Positions 26,694 through 34,708 of a stretch of 64,000 bases of DNA are shown here, in pieces. The notes under the pieces are model-generated. The model worked only from the letters and a program-made list of their open reading frames with translations. It was not told the origin of the DNA and ran no database searches. Each line of letters opens with the position of its first letter. Position 1 is the first letter of the stretch. The stretch lies in the IMG/VR virus record IMGVR_UViG_3300026320_000001, positions 83,694 to 147,693 of that record. One strand, written 5' to 3'. This DNA comes from a virus. The translations under genes were made by a program, and so were the position numbers.

Positions 26694-28823
26694 TTATTCC
26701 CATAATTTTTCTTGCTTTGGTTTTCTTTCAGAAAAAGGAAGTTGCATTCTTATAATGTCATCTTTTTCCTTATCTTTACTTCCAGCATAAACAAATGCCT
26801 TTGCTTTTACCATATTTGTATAAGAATCCATATTTTCTAAACTAAATTCTAAAGACAAATTGCGGCATTTTTCAATTTCTGCATCTGGCATTCCAACTTC
26901 CATCGCTTCATTTAAAACTTTTTCTACTGCAAAACTAAATTTTTCCAATTCTGAATTTTTCTTGTATTGTTTTAATTCTACATTTTCTTTTGACATTTCA
27001 TTGATTGTTGCAGAATCTTTTGCAATAGCCAAAGATGCTTCCTTAACAAAATTAATCATTGAATTAGTAATATTTTTTAATTTAGCATCAGAACCTTTTG
27101 CAATTTCAACAGCGCAAGATTCAAGTAAACTATAGAATACACTTTTATTCTTATCTTTTTCAGACATTTGACGATATGTTTTTGTTTCTGATTCTAAAAA
27201 TGAAAGAATTGCTTTTACATCAAGATTTTCATTCAATGACATATTTACATCTTCTTTTTCTTCTGCGTCAGAACCAACTGTTGAATCAGCATAAGATTCT
27301 TTTACATCACCCTTATCTCCCTCTTTTTTATCTTCTTTTTTTTCTTTTTCAGGAGTTTCTTTTTTTTCTTCTTCAGGTGTTTCTTCTTTAGCAAAAGTTC
27401 CATCTTCTTTTGACATAACTTCTGTGTCTGTCATTTCTTCTTTTGACATAACTTCTGTGTCTGTCATTTCTTCTTTTGCCATTTCTTCTGTCTTATTTTT
27501 ATCGGCCATATTATTTACCTCCATTCCCAAGTAATTATCTTCTTGAAATTCAGAAGACATTTTTTCTTCATTTGGCTTATCTAAGCCCATTTTCTCATAA
27601 ATCTTTAGTATTTTTCCAACCACACCAGATTCATTTTGACCTCTTGCTCTTTGTAAAGCGGCAGAAAGACCATAATGATTATAAACAAGAGTATTATTTT
27701 TTAACTCCATAACTGGATATTTCAAATGTTCACTTGGGGCATCTTCCCACCCATTTTCAACAAGCATATAAACATCATTAACTAATGATTTGTAATTGCT
27801 TGCATTTAAAATCTTATTTCTAAGAGATGTTTTATCTACATTTCCCCATGCATCTTCACTCATTGATTCTTTTTTTTTGTCAATTTTTAAAACTTCACCA
27901 GAACCTAAATCTTCTGAAGAAAATTCAGACATTTTTTCTTTCTTTACCCAATGTCCATCTTTTACTTCATGTGTTTTTTTAAAACTACTAATTGCAATTG
28001 CCCATCCATTTTTATTTTTATCTGTTCCTATAGATTCGGCTTGTTTTGCAATAGCATTGGCTTGGCTTAAAGTAATTGGGGGATTGATTCCTTTTAATGC
28101 AGGATTTGCATCTTTTAAACTAGCGTAAGGCATAGTAATATCACCTTTCTTTTCATAACTTGAAATCTTATCATCAATATCAATTAATTTATTTATCACT
28201 TCTTTTACTTCATTTTTCAAAATTGAGAAATCAGATTTATATTCAAATTCTTCTTTATAGATTTTTTCATATTCTTCATTCTCTTCTTTTGCAAATGAAA
28301 TCATTTGTAAATTTGCACCCGGAGATGCTGGAGTTGTAAAATCTCCCAAAACACAAATAGCAGTATATGTAAAATCTAATAAATTTAATAAACCATCTTC
28401 TGTTTCATTATAGTCATTGACTTCTAATTCAACTGAAACTGATTTATTTTTCTTTCCAGATTCTTGAAATACTTGCATAAATTTTGGAGCATATTTTTTC
28501 CATATTTTTCCAAATACATTTAAAGAAGTTCTACCGTCTGGTAAAATTTCAAATTCTGCACTATCTGGCATTACAAATCCAGAAATAATAGGAATATCAG
28601 AATGTCCTCCAAAATCTCTCAATCTATTATCATATTCAAAAATTATTGGTTTTTCATATAATGTTGGAGCAGTTCTTTTTAATGTCTCAACATCACAAAC
28701 TGTATCATGAAGACTTTTTCCTGTTGAAAATGCTTTAATTTTTGCTGTTGCAAATTGACTGTCTGGTGATTCATATATAATATCAACACTTTCAATTTCA
28801 AAATTTAATTTCTTATTTACCAA
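26694..28823 (-). CDS. prohead protease fused to scaffold-like domain
   Basis: About 709 residues; start placed at the TTG at 28823, 8 bases after AGGAGG. Residues 1-200 look like a phage prohead protease (YEKPIIFEYDNRLRDFGGHS, SVSVELEVNDYNE, FTYTAICVLGDFTTPASPG). The middle includes SLKDANPALKGINPPITLSQ and GWAIAISSFKKTH, a conserved insert often found in such proteins. Residues about 430-530 are a very acidic Glu/Lys linker with an 11-residue tandem repeat. The C-terminal ~180 residues are helical and scaffold-like. Protease-scaffold fusions are expected to be self-digested during capsid maturation. Confidence 0.72.
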   Translation of the reverse strand: MVNKKLNFEIESVDIIYESPDSQFATAKIKAFSTGKSLHDTVCDVETLKRTAPTLYEKPIIFEYDNRLRDFGGHSDIPIISGFVMPDSAEFEILPDGRTSLNVFGKIWKKYAPKFMQVFQESGKKNKSVSVELEVNDYNETEDGLLNLLDFTYTAICVLGDFTTPASPGANLQMISFAKEENEEYEKIYKEEFEYKSDFSILKNEVKEVINKLIDIDDKISSYEKKGDITMPYASLKDANPALKGINPPITLSQANAIAKQAESIGTDKNKNGWAIAISSFKKTHEVKDGHWVKKEKMSEFSSEDLGSGEVLKIDKKKESMSEDAWGNVDKTSLRNKILNASNYKSLVNDVYMLVENGWEDAPSEHLKYPVMELKNNTLVYNHYGLSAALQRARGQNESGVVGKILKIYEKMGLDKPNEEKMSSEFQEDNYLGMEVNNMADKNKTEEMAKEEMTDTEVMSKEEMTDTEVMSKEDGTFAKEETPEEEKKETPEKEKKEDKKEGDKGDVKESYADSTVGSDAEEKEDVNMSLNENLDVKAILSFLESETKTYRQMSEKDKNKSVFYSLLESCAVEIAKGSDAKLKNITNSMINFVKEASLAIAKDSATINEMSKENVELKQYKKNSELEKFSFAVEKVLNEAMEVGMPDAEIEKCRNLSLEFSLENMDSYTNMVKAKAFVYAGSKDKEKDDIIRMQLPFSERKPKQEKLWE
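27404..27469 (-). repeat. two perfect 33-bp tandem repeats in the protease-scaffold gene
   Basis: Two identical 33-bp units (27404-27436, 27437-27469) plus partial flanking copies encode EMTDTEVMSKE in the acidic linker. The perfect identity suggests a recent slippage duplication. Confidence 0.85.
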
Positions 28824-28840
28824 GTAAATCACCTCCTATA

Positions 28841-29047
28841 TTAAAAAAGATTTTTTGTTATTTTGTAATAAAATGGAATATTTTCTAAAACTTCCTTTAA
28901 TAAATCAGTATTAGCAAAATACCATTCCCCATTTTTACCTCTACCAAAAAGAGGAATATTTTTTGAATTTATAAGCCAATTGGCAATAATACCATTTGTT
29001 TTATATAATTTATTCTCTTTTATAATGTCAGGGTTAACTACATACAT
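28841..29047 (-). CDS. hypothetical protein, 68 aa
   Basis: A small protein (YVVNPDIIKENKLYKTNGIIA, then NGEWYFANTDLLKEVLE) that could fold as a small helix-turn-helix-like domain. A GGAAGATTATC ribosome binding site precedes the ATG. It lies between the EDxHD nuclease and the protease-scaffold gene. The function is unknown. Confidence 0.5.
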   Translation of the reverse strand: MYVVNPDIIKENKLYKTNGIIANWLINSKNIPLFGRGKNGEWYFANTDLLKEVLENIPFYYKITKNLF

Positions 29048-29065
29048 GATAATCTTCCTTTAAAC

Positions 29066-29097
29066 AAAAACTCTCTTTATTACAAGAGAGTTGTTTT
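29066..29097 (-). terminator. terminator at the end of the EDxHD nuclease gene
   Basis: A 9-bp stem, AACTCTCTT (29069-29077) with AAGAGAGTT (29084-29092), and a 6-base loop. On the minus strand it is followed by TTTTTGTTT. It overlaps the stop codon of the nuclease. A T-run is also present on the plus strand. Confidence 0.85.
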
Positions 29098-30000
29098 TAA
29101 TATATTTTCTATATTATCAAAATTCCAATACGGAATCCTAATAAGTTTTATATCATTATCTTTACAATATTTTGTTTTTATTTTATCATTTTTCTTTGTT
29201 TTTTTAAATTCTATTGGTTTATTGAATTTATCTTTATAATGAAGAATTCCATCATATTCTATTAAAATATTTAATTTTGAAATATAAAAATCAAATGAAA
29301 GAATGCGAATATTTTTGCAATTTTTAAAACCTTTATATTGTGTTTCAAATTTTATGTTATTATTTAATAAATATTCTGATATTCTTTTTTCACCTTTTGA
29401 TGAAGCACAATTTGGACAATTTTTTCCAGAAGTTCTATTGGAAATTTTACATATCCATTTATATCCACAATCTTTGCAAATCCAATTTTTATATTTATGT
29501 GAACCTATTGTAAAATCCTTTGGAATTCCAGTATTTTTATCATAATTCCATTCAGAAGAAATTTCTGGAAATTTTATTTCCAAATTATTATGATTTCCAT
29601 TTATTCTCCATAAAGTTTTACATTTACATAAACCTCTTCCTGAACGAATATAATCAAAACATATGTAAAATTCTTTTTTACAATTATTGCATAAAAATTT
29701 TAAATTCTTTTTTTCTGTAGAAATATATTCTCCAGAAATATATGTTATAAGAATATTATTATTTTTTATATATAGTAAAACATTATATAAAGAATAAGGA
29801 TTATATTTTGCAAACTCATATAATTTACAATTTCTTTTTATTTGAGTTTTAAAATTGGTAAATGTTGTACTATATTTATATCCATATTTATCTATAATAT
29901 TTAAATAATCTTTTGTTGTATTATATTTTTTATCAATCAAAAAATAATATTTATTTTTTTCTATGATTGATTTTACTTCTTGATATGAAAATTTTCCCAT
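29080..30000 (-). CDS. EDxHD-type (Vsr-like) homing endonuclease with zinc ribbons
   Basis: 306 residues. The N-terminal ~100 residues are unassigned. Zinc-binding modules follow: LCNNCKKEFY with KCK, and CKDCGYKWICKISNRTSG with CPNCASSKGE. The C-terminal nuclease domain (residues about 205-306) has EKRISEYLL, a conserved LSFDFYISKLNILIEYDG with HYKD, and IKTKYCKDNDIKLIRI, as in the EDxHD/I-Bth0305I-type and other PD-(D/E)xK relatives of Vsr. It is a free-standing gene with its own promoter and a structured leader (separate entries) and its own terminator, placed beside an ORF-less group I intron that it might mobilise. Confidence 0.82.
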   Translation of the reverse strand: MGKFSYQEVKSIIEKNKYYFLIDKKYNTTKDYLNIIDKYGYKYSTTFTNFKTQIKRNCKLYEFAKYNPYSLYNVLLYIKNNNILITYISGEYISTEKKNLKFLCNNCKKEFYICFDYIRSGRGLCKCKTLWRINGNHNNLEIKFPEISSEWNYDKNTGIPKDFTIGSHKYKNWICKDCGYKWICKISNRTSGKNCPNCASSKGEKRISEYLLNNNIKFETQYKGFKNCKNIRILSFDFYISKLNILIEYDGILHYKDKFNKPIEFKKTKKNDKIKTKYCKDNDIKLIRIPYWNFDNIENILKTTLL

Positions 30001-30023
30001 ATATCATCTCCTATAATGATTCC

Positions 30024-30086
30024 TAAAAATAAATTGACGGCAGGACATTTAGGAAATGTCTTTTCAGTTCTAGTTACCTAGCCGTC
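30024..30086 (-). ncRNA. structured leader RNA of the EDxHD nuclease gene (three-way junction)
   Basis: The predicted transcript starts at G 30086, the first base of the outer stem GACGGC (30081-30086) with GCCGTC (30036-30041); two A-T pairs in DNA extend it. Inside are UAG-GUAA-CUA (a short hairpin) and GACATTT-CCT-AAATGTC (30044-30060, 7 bp). After the closing stem comes AATTTATTTTT, U-rich enough for attenuation, then the AGGAGAT ribosome binding site. The same order of short elements occurs in the leader at 51752-51838 before another EDxHD nuclease. I do not recognise it as a known riboswitch or ribozyme. Confidence 0.7.
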
Positions 30087-30092
30087 AAAAAT

Positions 30093-30121
30093 ATTATACC
30101 ACAAAATCTTTATTTTGTCAA
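30093..30121 (-). promoter_or_regulatory. sigma70-type promoter of the EDxHD nuclease gene
   Basis: A perfect -35 TTGACA (30116-30121) and perfect -10 TATAAT (30093-30098) with a 17-base spacer ending in GTGG. It lies between the intron-split virion gene stop and the structured leader, so the nuclease is expressed independently of the virion operon. Confidence 0.9.
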
Positions 30122-30127
30122 TATAAA

Positions 30128-31059
30128 TTATCCAATAGTTAAGAATGTTAATTCAAGAATTTTAGTAGCATCGAATGTTCCTGCAACTGCATAAATTGAA
30201 CCTTCTAGGGTTGTTGCCGCTGTCACTGTGCCAGCATCTACAGAACCATTAAAATCTTTTGATAAAACATTATTTGTGTTATCAATAATAGAAGGAAATC
30301 CAACTTTATTACCAACACCAATCGAAACTGTATCTGTCAATCTGTTACTTAATGACCTTATTACAAGGCGGATAGTATTTTCATGCTATCTCTGCAATTT
30401 TATATATTGTTGCAGTTCAGACTATATATTCACGCTTAAAATAAGCGGGATGAGTTCAGCATTTATATTACTATAAATGCCCCGTAGTCGTTAGAGGTTC
30501 TTTTGTTTTTTATATAAAAGTCTTCCTACGGTCTTGTCCATTTTTGGATTTTAACCGTTATACTCATCTTCTAATTAATTTTTATTTAATCCATATATTA
30601 CTATATGTTCAGGCAAAATTTACCTGCATGTGTTTCGGCGGGAAGGTCTACCGATGTAATTGTTGCGAAAGCTTTTACGCCCAAAACTTCAGTTGCTCCA
30701 TTCAAAGCAATTGTGTCAGTAATTGCTGTGCCAGCCATATTTGTTCCATTAACTGTGACGTTTCCAACATTACCAGACGCATTTCCCTTTATTGTTGCAA
30801 TTCTTGGAAAGTCTGGATTTGTAAATGTTCCAGTAGCATATCCAACTTGCGCTCCCGATGTCAACGCAATTGCCGCATGAACATAAGTTGCAGTTCCAAG
30901 TGCTGGAGTTGTTGAATATTTAAGTGTATTTACTGGTGAAAGAGTTCCAGCACCAGAAAGGGATGCTCCACCCATTATCAAAGTTCCCAACTGTGCCCTT
31001 TGAGATGCCGCATTCATATTATTTAAATCAGAAATTCTTTTAGCTGTAACAGTAGTCAT
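30128..31059 (-). CDS. virion surface/decoration-type protein, gene split by a group I intron
   Basis: Exon 1 is 30622-31059 (146 codons) and exon 2 is 30128-30337 (69 codons plus stop), giving 215 residues. Joined, the sequence reads ITSVDLPAETHAG then TDTVSIGVGNKVG, which restores the continuous pattern seen in a common phage family (VTVNGTNMAGTAITDTIAL; DLP...DTVSIGVG). Without splicing, translation would stop 13 codons after the junction. The N-terminal NNMNAASQRAQLGTLI and beta-rich body fit a capsid or tail decoration protein. A strong AGGAGG precedes the ATG. Confidence 0.85.
30338..30621 (-). ncRNA. group I intron, ORF-less, 284 nt
   Basis: Read on the minus strand. The 5' exon ends CAGGT and pairs with GCCTG starting 7 bases into the intron (P1), giving the required U.G wobble at the 5' splice site. 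The last intron base is G (30338). The core has ACGACTACGGGG and, about 70 bases later, ATATAGTCTGAAC, the P7/P3 strands shared with the other intron here. Several further hairpins (for example GCATTTATAGTAATATAAATGC) match peripheral P helices. It contains no ORF. Exon joining keeps the reading frame exactly. Confidence 0.9.
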
Positions 31060-31091
31060 ATTTTAAAACCTCCTAATTAAGTCATTATTTT

Positions 31092-31145
31092 GTCTAAATA
31101 TTTTTAGACGGTAAAGAAATAATATTATTTGACAAAAATAATATT
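31092..31145. promoter_or_regulatory. paired hairpins upstream of the intron-split gene
   Basis: Two inverted repeats lie in the 95-base gap: GTCTAAA/TTTAGAC at 31092-31109 and a 10-bp AATATTATTT pair at 31121-31145. They fall in the probable 5' untranslated region. There is no clear promoter or U-tract, so they may set an mRNA end or protect it. Confidence 0.5.
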
Positions 31146-31154
31146 CAAACCATT

Positions 31155-31664
31155 TTATTTCCAATAGCTATCTGCATTCAATTCATAAAATTTTTGAAAT
31201 GAATAAGATTTTTCATCTTTTATTTCTTCACCAAACCAATAAGGAATCATAAATTCATTCATTTCTTTTTCAGAATAAAATTCAACTTCTACAATTATAT
31301 CTCCATCTTCAAAATAGTCAATTGTAGCAGTTTGATAAATTCCTCCAGAACCAGTATTAACCGTTGGTAAAGTAATAAAAACTCTCTTTTTTTTAATTGG
31401 TATTTTTCCAATAAAATCAAATATTCTTATATATTGATTTTCTGTAATTTCAGGTTCAATTTCTTCTCTCACTCCATCATTTAAATTGTACTTTGTACAA
31501 TGAGTATAAACAGTATATTCTTCTCCAATCATTTTTCTTATTCTGTTAGAAGGATAAGATTCATCATTAGAGTTTGTATAAACATCTTCAATATCCACAT
31601 TTCCTGAAATACATTCAGCAGGAGGTAATTCTTTTAGCTTCCATCTTCTTTCTTTTTCTAACAT
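31155..31664 (-). CDS. CYTH-domain protein (triphosphate tunnel metalloenzyme-like)
   Basis: 169 residues. It starts MLEKERRWKLKELP, the ExExK-type N-terminal signature of CYTH/TTM enzymes with R7 in place of Lys. Basic strands follow (RIRKMIGEEYTVYTHCTKY and IKKKRVFITLP), then TATIDYFEDGDIIVEVEFYS, matching the acidic EVEF strand, and the late SYSFQKFYEL. TTM proteins bind triphosphates in a beta-tunnel and include triphosphatases, class IV adenylate cyclases and thiamine triphosphatase. It sits in the virion operon between the lysin genes and the decoration gene. The substrate is unknown; possible roles are hydrolysis of a host signalling nucleotide or polyphosphate. Confidence 0.72.
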   Translation of the reverse strand: MLEKERRWKLKELPPAECISGNVDIEDVYTNSNDESYPSNRIRKMIGEEYTVYTHCTKYNLNDGVREEIEPEITENQYIRIFDFIGKIPIKKKRVFITLPTVNTGSGGIYQTATIDYFEDGDIIVEVEFYSEKEMNEFMIPYWFGEEIKDEKSYSFQKFYELNADSYWK

Positions 31665-31675
31665 AAATCCTCCTT

Positions 31676-32497
31676 TTATAAAACAAATGGGTTTGGATGT
31701 TCATTTGGTTGTAAAATTCTAATTCTCCATTTAGGAAGATAATTTTTATTATTTCCCACAGCAAAAATTGGAATTATTGAATTATTAATATATTGTGGAA
31801 ATGGGTCTGATTTATTTTCCCTATATTTACCAGTCCATTGACTTCCAGTTGGATTGCTAGAAGTTGATTCAAATAGATTTCCATTTTTATCAATCCATAT
31901 TTCAATTCTTACTGAATTTGATGGTCTATAAAACATATACCAATTATCTATTAAATTATATTGTTTATAATTTCCCAAACAATCAATAGCATCAAATTCC
32001 CAACAATCTTCTCCAGAAATTCTTTTTTCTCCAGTTATCTTTAATATAGTTCCACCACAAGCAGACGGTTGTAATCTCATATTTTCATTATCTAAATTTT
32101 TTTCATTCACATAATCAGCATTAGTATCACTACCATATCTATTTGTTATAAACCTATCCCCCTTCATTAATGAACTCCAAGAATATTTTGCTTGTTGTTC
32201 TGTAATGCTTGGAGATAATGACCAACATAAATTATGCATCCATAATTGAATATCTTCTGTCATGTCAACATAATCATCAATAATAAATCTGGCAACAGCA
32301 GGAAGACCCTTAATTCCTCTAGGTGCTTCATTTCTTGTTGGACGACTCACATGAAATCTGAGTTTTGAATTTGTAACAATATAATCAGGCCATTGTTGGT
32401 CATAGTCAAGATTTACAACTCCAAAAATATTATTGTTTTGATTATTTTCTATAATAGAATAATAACTTTCATTTTCATATTCAACTGTTATTTTCAT
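31676..32497 (-). CDS. hypothetical protein beside the lysin gene
   Basis: 273 residues with many Trp and Asn, beta-rich, no signal peptide. Notable segments are QQWPDYIVTNSKLRFHVSRP, EDIQLWMHNLCWSLSPSI, and an RIEIWIDKNGNLFESTSSNP strand. It begins MKITVEYENESYYS, which resembles the C-terminal KKITVEYSDNKY of the GH25-NAGPA lysin and PKKVTVENDGGIY at the end of the gene between them. The three may share a small linker or have come from one larger cassette. Function is not known; a virion or cell-wall role is likely from context. Confidence 0.5.
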   Translation of the reverse strand: MKITVEYENESYYSIIENNQNNNIFGVVNLDYDQQWPDYIVTNSKLRFHVSRPTRNEAPRGIKGLPAVARFIIDDYVDMTEDIQLWMHNLCWSLSPSITEQQAKYSWSSLMKGDRFITNRYGSDTNADYVNEKNLDNENMRLQPSACGGTILKITGEKRISGEDCWEFDAIDCLGNYKQYNLIDNWYMFYRPSNSVRIEIWIDKNGNLFESTSSNPTGSQWTGKYRENKSDPFPQYINNSIIPIFAVGNNKNYLPKWRIRILQPNEHPNPFVL

Positions 32498-32499
32498 GA

Positions 32500-32823
32500 C
32501 TATATCTTTGTAAAATCAGTTCCAACATATATTCCCCCATCGTTTTCAACTGTAACTTTTTTTGGTTTATAAGGGTCACTTGTTGAAACAACAACTTCTT
32601 GAACATAGATAATATTTGTATATCCAAGAAATCTTGGAACATAATAATTATTTGGTAATTTAATAAAATCTATTGTATAATTTATATTATTAATTTTTTC
32701 TATATTTGTAGTTACAACGTCAGAACTAAAAGTATAACCAATTGGCAATTCTGTTTGAGTATTTGTTTCAAACATACTTGCTGTCAATCTTGGTTTTACG
32801 GGATTTATAATTTTATAATTCAT
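32500..32823 (-). CDS. hypothetical protein, 107 aa
   Basis: A small beta-type protein (YKIINPVKPRLTASMFETN, then YTIDFIKLPNNYYVPRFLGY) ending in PKKVTVENDGGIYVGTDF. It starts 12 bases after the lysin stop and ends 3 bases before the next gene. It may be a small virion or fibre protein. No motif allows a functional call. Confidence 0.45.
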   Translation of the reverse strand: MNYKIINPVKPRLTASMFETNTQTELPIGYTFSSDVVTTNIEKINNINYTIDFIKLPNNYYVPRFLGYTNIIYVQEVVVSTSDPYKPKKVTVENDGGIYVGTDFTKI

Positions 32824-32834
32824 ATAGTTCCTTT

Positions 32835-34322
32835 CTATCTTTTAGATATGTTAGTTGTTATATATTTATTATCACTATATTCAACTGTTATTTTTTTTAT
32901 ATTATTATTTGGAATTGTTCCAGGAGGAATTGTTGTTTTATTTTTTATTCTAAATCCTAAAATATTTGCAACTCTTCTTAATTTATATCCGGGATAACGA
33001 ATAACATCATCTTCACCAGATGGTTTTCCTATTATTTTCACAATACCATTATCTCGAATTGCCATAGTGGTACTACCACCACCATCATTCATATACGCCA
33101 TATAACAACCTAATTTTAACATTATTTTTGCAACATCTTGAAAATTTAAACCTTCTTTACTATAATAATCTCCACCATCCACAACAAAGAAAAATATTGT
33201 TTTTCCATCTTCTGAATATCCCCATGCTGTTCTTGCTCTAATATCATCTATTGCTTTATTAATTGGAACAATTATTCCATTAATAACCAACCTGTTAGGA
33301 TGAGAAATTGCATTCCATATTGACGATGGACGAACAAGAGATAATTCATTATTTTTACCTATGTAAACAGGTTCTTCTATTCCAAATTTTCCATATACAT
33401 TTCCTTCACTTGAAGCATATCCTGCAATCGTAGTTGAAATAAATCCATCTCCATTGATTGCAAAATCTATATTAAATGCATCTAAATAATCAGGAACATA
33501 TTTTCTTGCTTGAAGTTGAGGACTCACATATAGTTCAATTTTATCAGAATCAACTTTCATAAGATGATATGTTGCTTTTCCATAGGAAGTATAAGTTTCA
33601 TATTTCTTATAATTAATTCCATCATAATATTGTTTTTCTTCCAATAATAAATCTTCTGTTGGAATTGGATTTATGTTTATTTGAATATTAAATCTTTTTA
33701 TCAAAGATATTTCATCTCCATTATAATAATTCAAATCAACAGATGAACTTTCAACTCCATATAAACTTCCAATTCCTTTATCTGTATATTGCCAAAATAA
33801 CCAACCCTTATCTTTCCAAGTATCGGGAATTGCAGGTTGTGGATTATAAGACGCTATCCATAAAGGATATTGATTAAAATATATATTTTCGCTTGATGGA
33901 ACATTATCTTTCCAATAGTAGAAGTTCGTATAAATTCCAATTTCTTTATTTCCTACTAAAATTTTTAAATGTTCAAGAAAAATTTTCCAATTTTCCCATC
34001 CTTTGAATTGACCACCATAATCTTTTTCAACATCTATAAACATTGGTAGTTCACCAAAATCACCGTCAAAAACACTCATATATAATTCAGCTTGTGTTTT
34101 TGGGTCAATTCTATCATCATAAAACCAATAACTTCCACGAGGAAGATTTGCTCTTTTAGACATTGACCAGTTATATAGAAAATCAGGGTCTTTCCATATA
34201 TTTTGTCCAGCCCTTACAATTGTAAATTTAGCATTTTGTGACATTATTGAAAAATCTATTTGTCTTACTGTTTCATCATTATCATTATATAAATCAACAT
34301 CAGTCCCTATAAGATAAGTCAT
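32835..34322 (-). CDS. GH25 lysozyme fused to a NAGPA-type phosphodiester glycosidase domain
   Basis: 495 residues. The N-terminal ~205 residues are a GH25 muramidase: start LIGTDVDLYN, YWFYDD, the catalytic D97-V-E99 in FIDVEKD, IYTNFYYW, WQYTDKG and VDLNYYNG. Residues about 235-480 match the phosphodiester glycosidase (NAGPA/DUF2233) family: DFAINGDGF, RTAWGYSEDGKTIFFFVVDG and MAYMNDGGGSTTM. A short tail follows. GH25 cuts the MurNAc-GlcNAc bond; NAGPA-type domains cleave sugar-phosphodiesters, possibly acting on teichoic acids or capsule. No signal peptide is present. It could be a virion lysin or the endolysin. Confidence 0.88.
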   Translation of the reverse strand: MTYLIGTDVDLYNDNDETVRQIDFSIMSQNAKFTIVRAGQNIWKDPDFLYNWSMSKRANLPRGSYWFYDDRIDPKTQAELYMSVFDGDFGELPMFIDVEKDYGGQFKGWENWKIFLEHLKILVGNKEIGIYTNFYYWKDNVPSSENIYFNQYPLWIASYNPQPAIPDTWKDKGWLFWQYTDKGIGSLYGVESSSVDLNYYNGDEISLIKRFNIQININPIPTEDLLLEEKQYYDGINYKKYETYTSYGKATYHLMKVDSDKIELYVSPQLQARKYVPDYLDAFNIDFAINGDGFISTTIAGYASSEGNVYGKFGIEEPVYIGKNNELSLVRPSSIWNAISHPNRLVINGIIVPINKAIDDIRARTAWGYSEDGKTIFFFVVDGGDYYSKEGLNFQDVAKIMLKLGCYMAYMNDGGGSTTMAIRDNGIVKIIGKPSGEDDVIRYPGYKLRRVANILGFRIKNKTTIPPGTIPNNNIKKITVEYSDNKYITTNISKR

Positions 34323-34335
34323 AATTCTCCTATCT

Positions 34336-34698
34336 TTATATCAAATATCCAAATACATCAATATCAACTGTACAATCAGATGTTGTTCCAGTAGCTATTG
34401 ATATTTCAAAACTATCATTTGAAATTAAATTTTGAAATTTTGTATTATTTGTATCTAATATAATAAAATCTGTTTCTGGAGTTGTCAAAGAAGATAAATC
34501 TACAGATTGTTTCCAATTTGTAAAATTATATTCAGTTCCACCAGCCATAGAAGCAGAAGGATTTCTAATAATAACATGTGTTATATATCCGGTTTTTCCA
34601 GAAGGAACAATATATAAACTATTATTTCCGACTGTTTTCATATCAACACCTTCAGATGTTGATAATTTTGTCATTGCTATTGTATTTAAATTTGCCAT
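34336..34698 (-). CDS. virion protein, beta-rich, 120 aa
   Basis: The pattern LNTIAMTKLSTSEGVDMKTV, LYIVPSGKTGYITHVIIRNP, then DFIILDTNNTKFQNLISND and a C-terminal VDIDVFGYLI is typical of a small conserved family in phage structural operons that probably forms decoration or tail-surface beta-sandwiches. A good GGAGG ribosome binding site precedes the ATG. Confidence 0.55.
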   Translation of the reverse strand: MANLNTIAMTKLSTSEGVDMKTVGNNSLYIVPSGKTGYITHVIIRNPSASMAGGTEYNFTNWKQSVDLSSLTTPETDFIILDTNNTKFQNLISNDSFEISIATGTTSDCTVDIDVFGYLI

Positions 34699-34708
34699 AT
34701 TTATCCTC

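Noticed and set aside
30024-30086. Hammerhead ribozyme in the nuclease leader
   Set aside because: Three helices meet, but the conserved CUGAUGA and GAAA core sequence is not present in the right places.
32480-32520. Third group I intron (GACTATATC word)
   Set aside because: It only marks the adjoining start and stop of two intact genes; no pairing partner or P1 seen.
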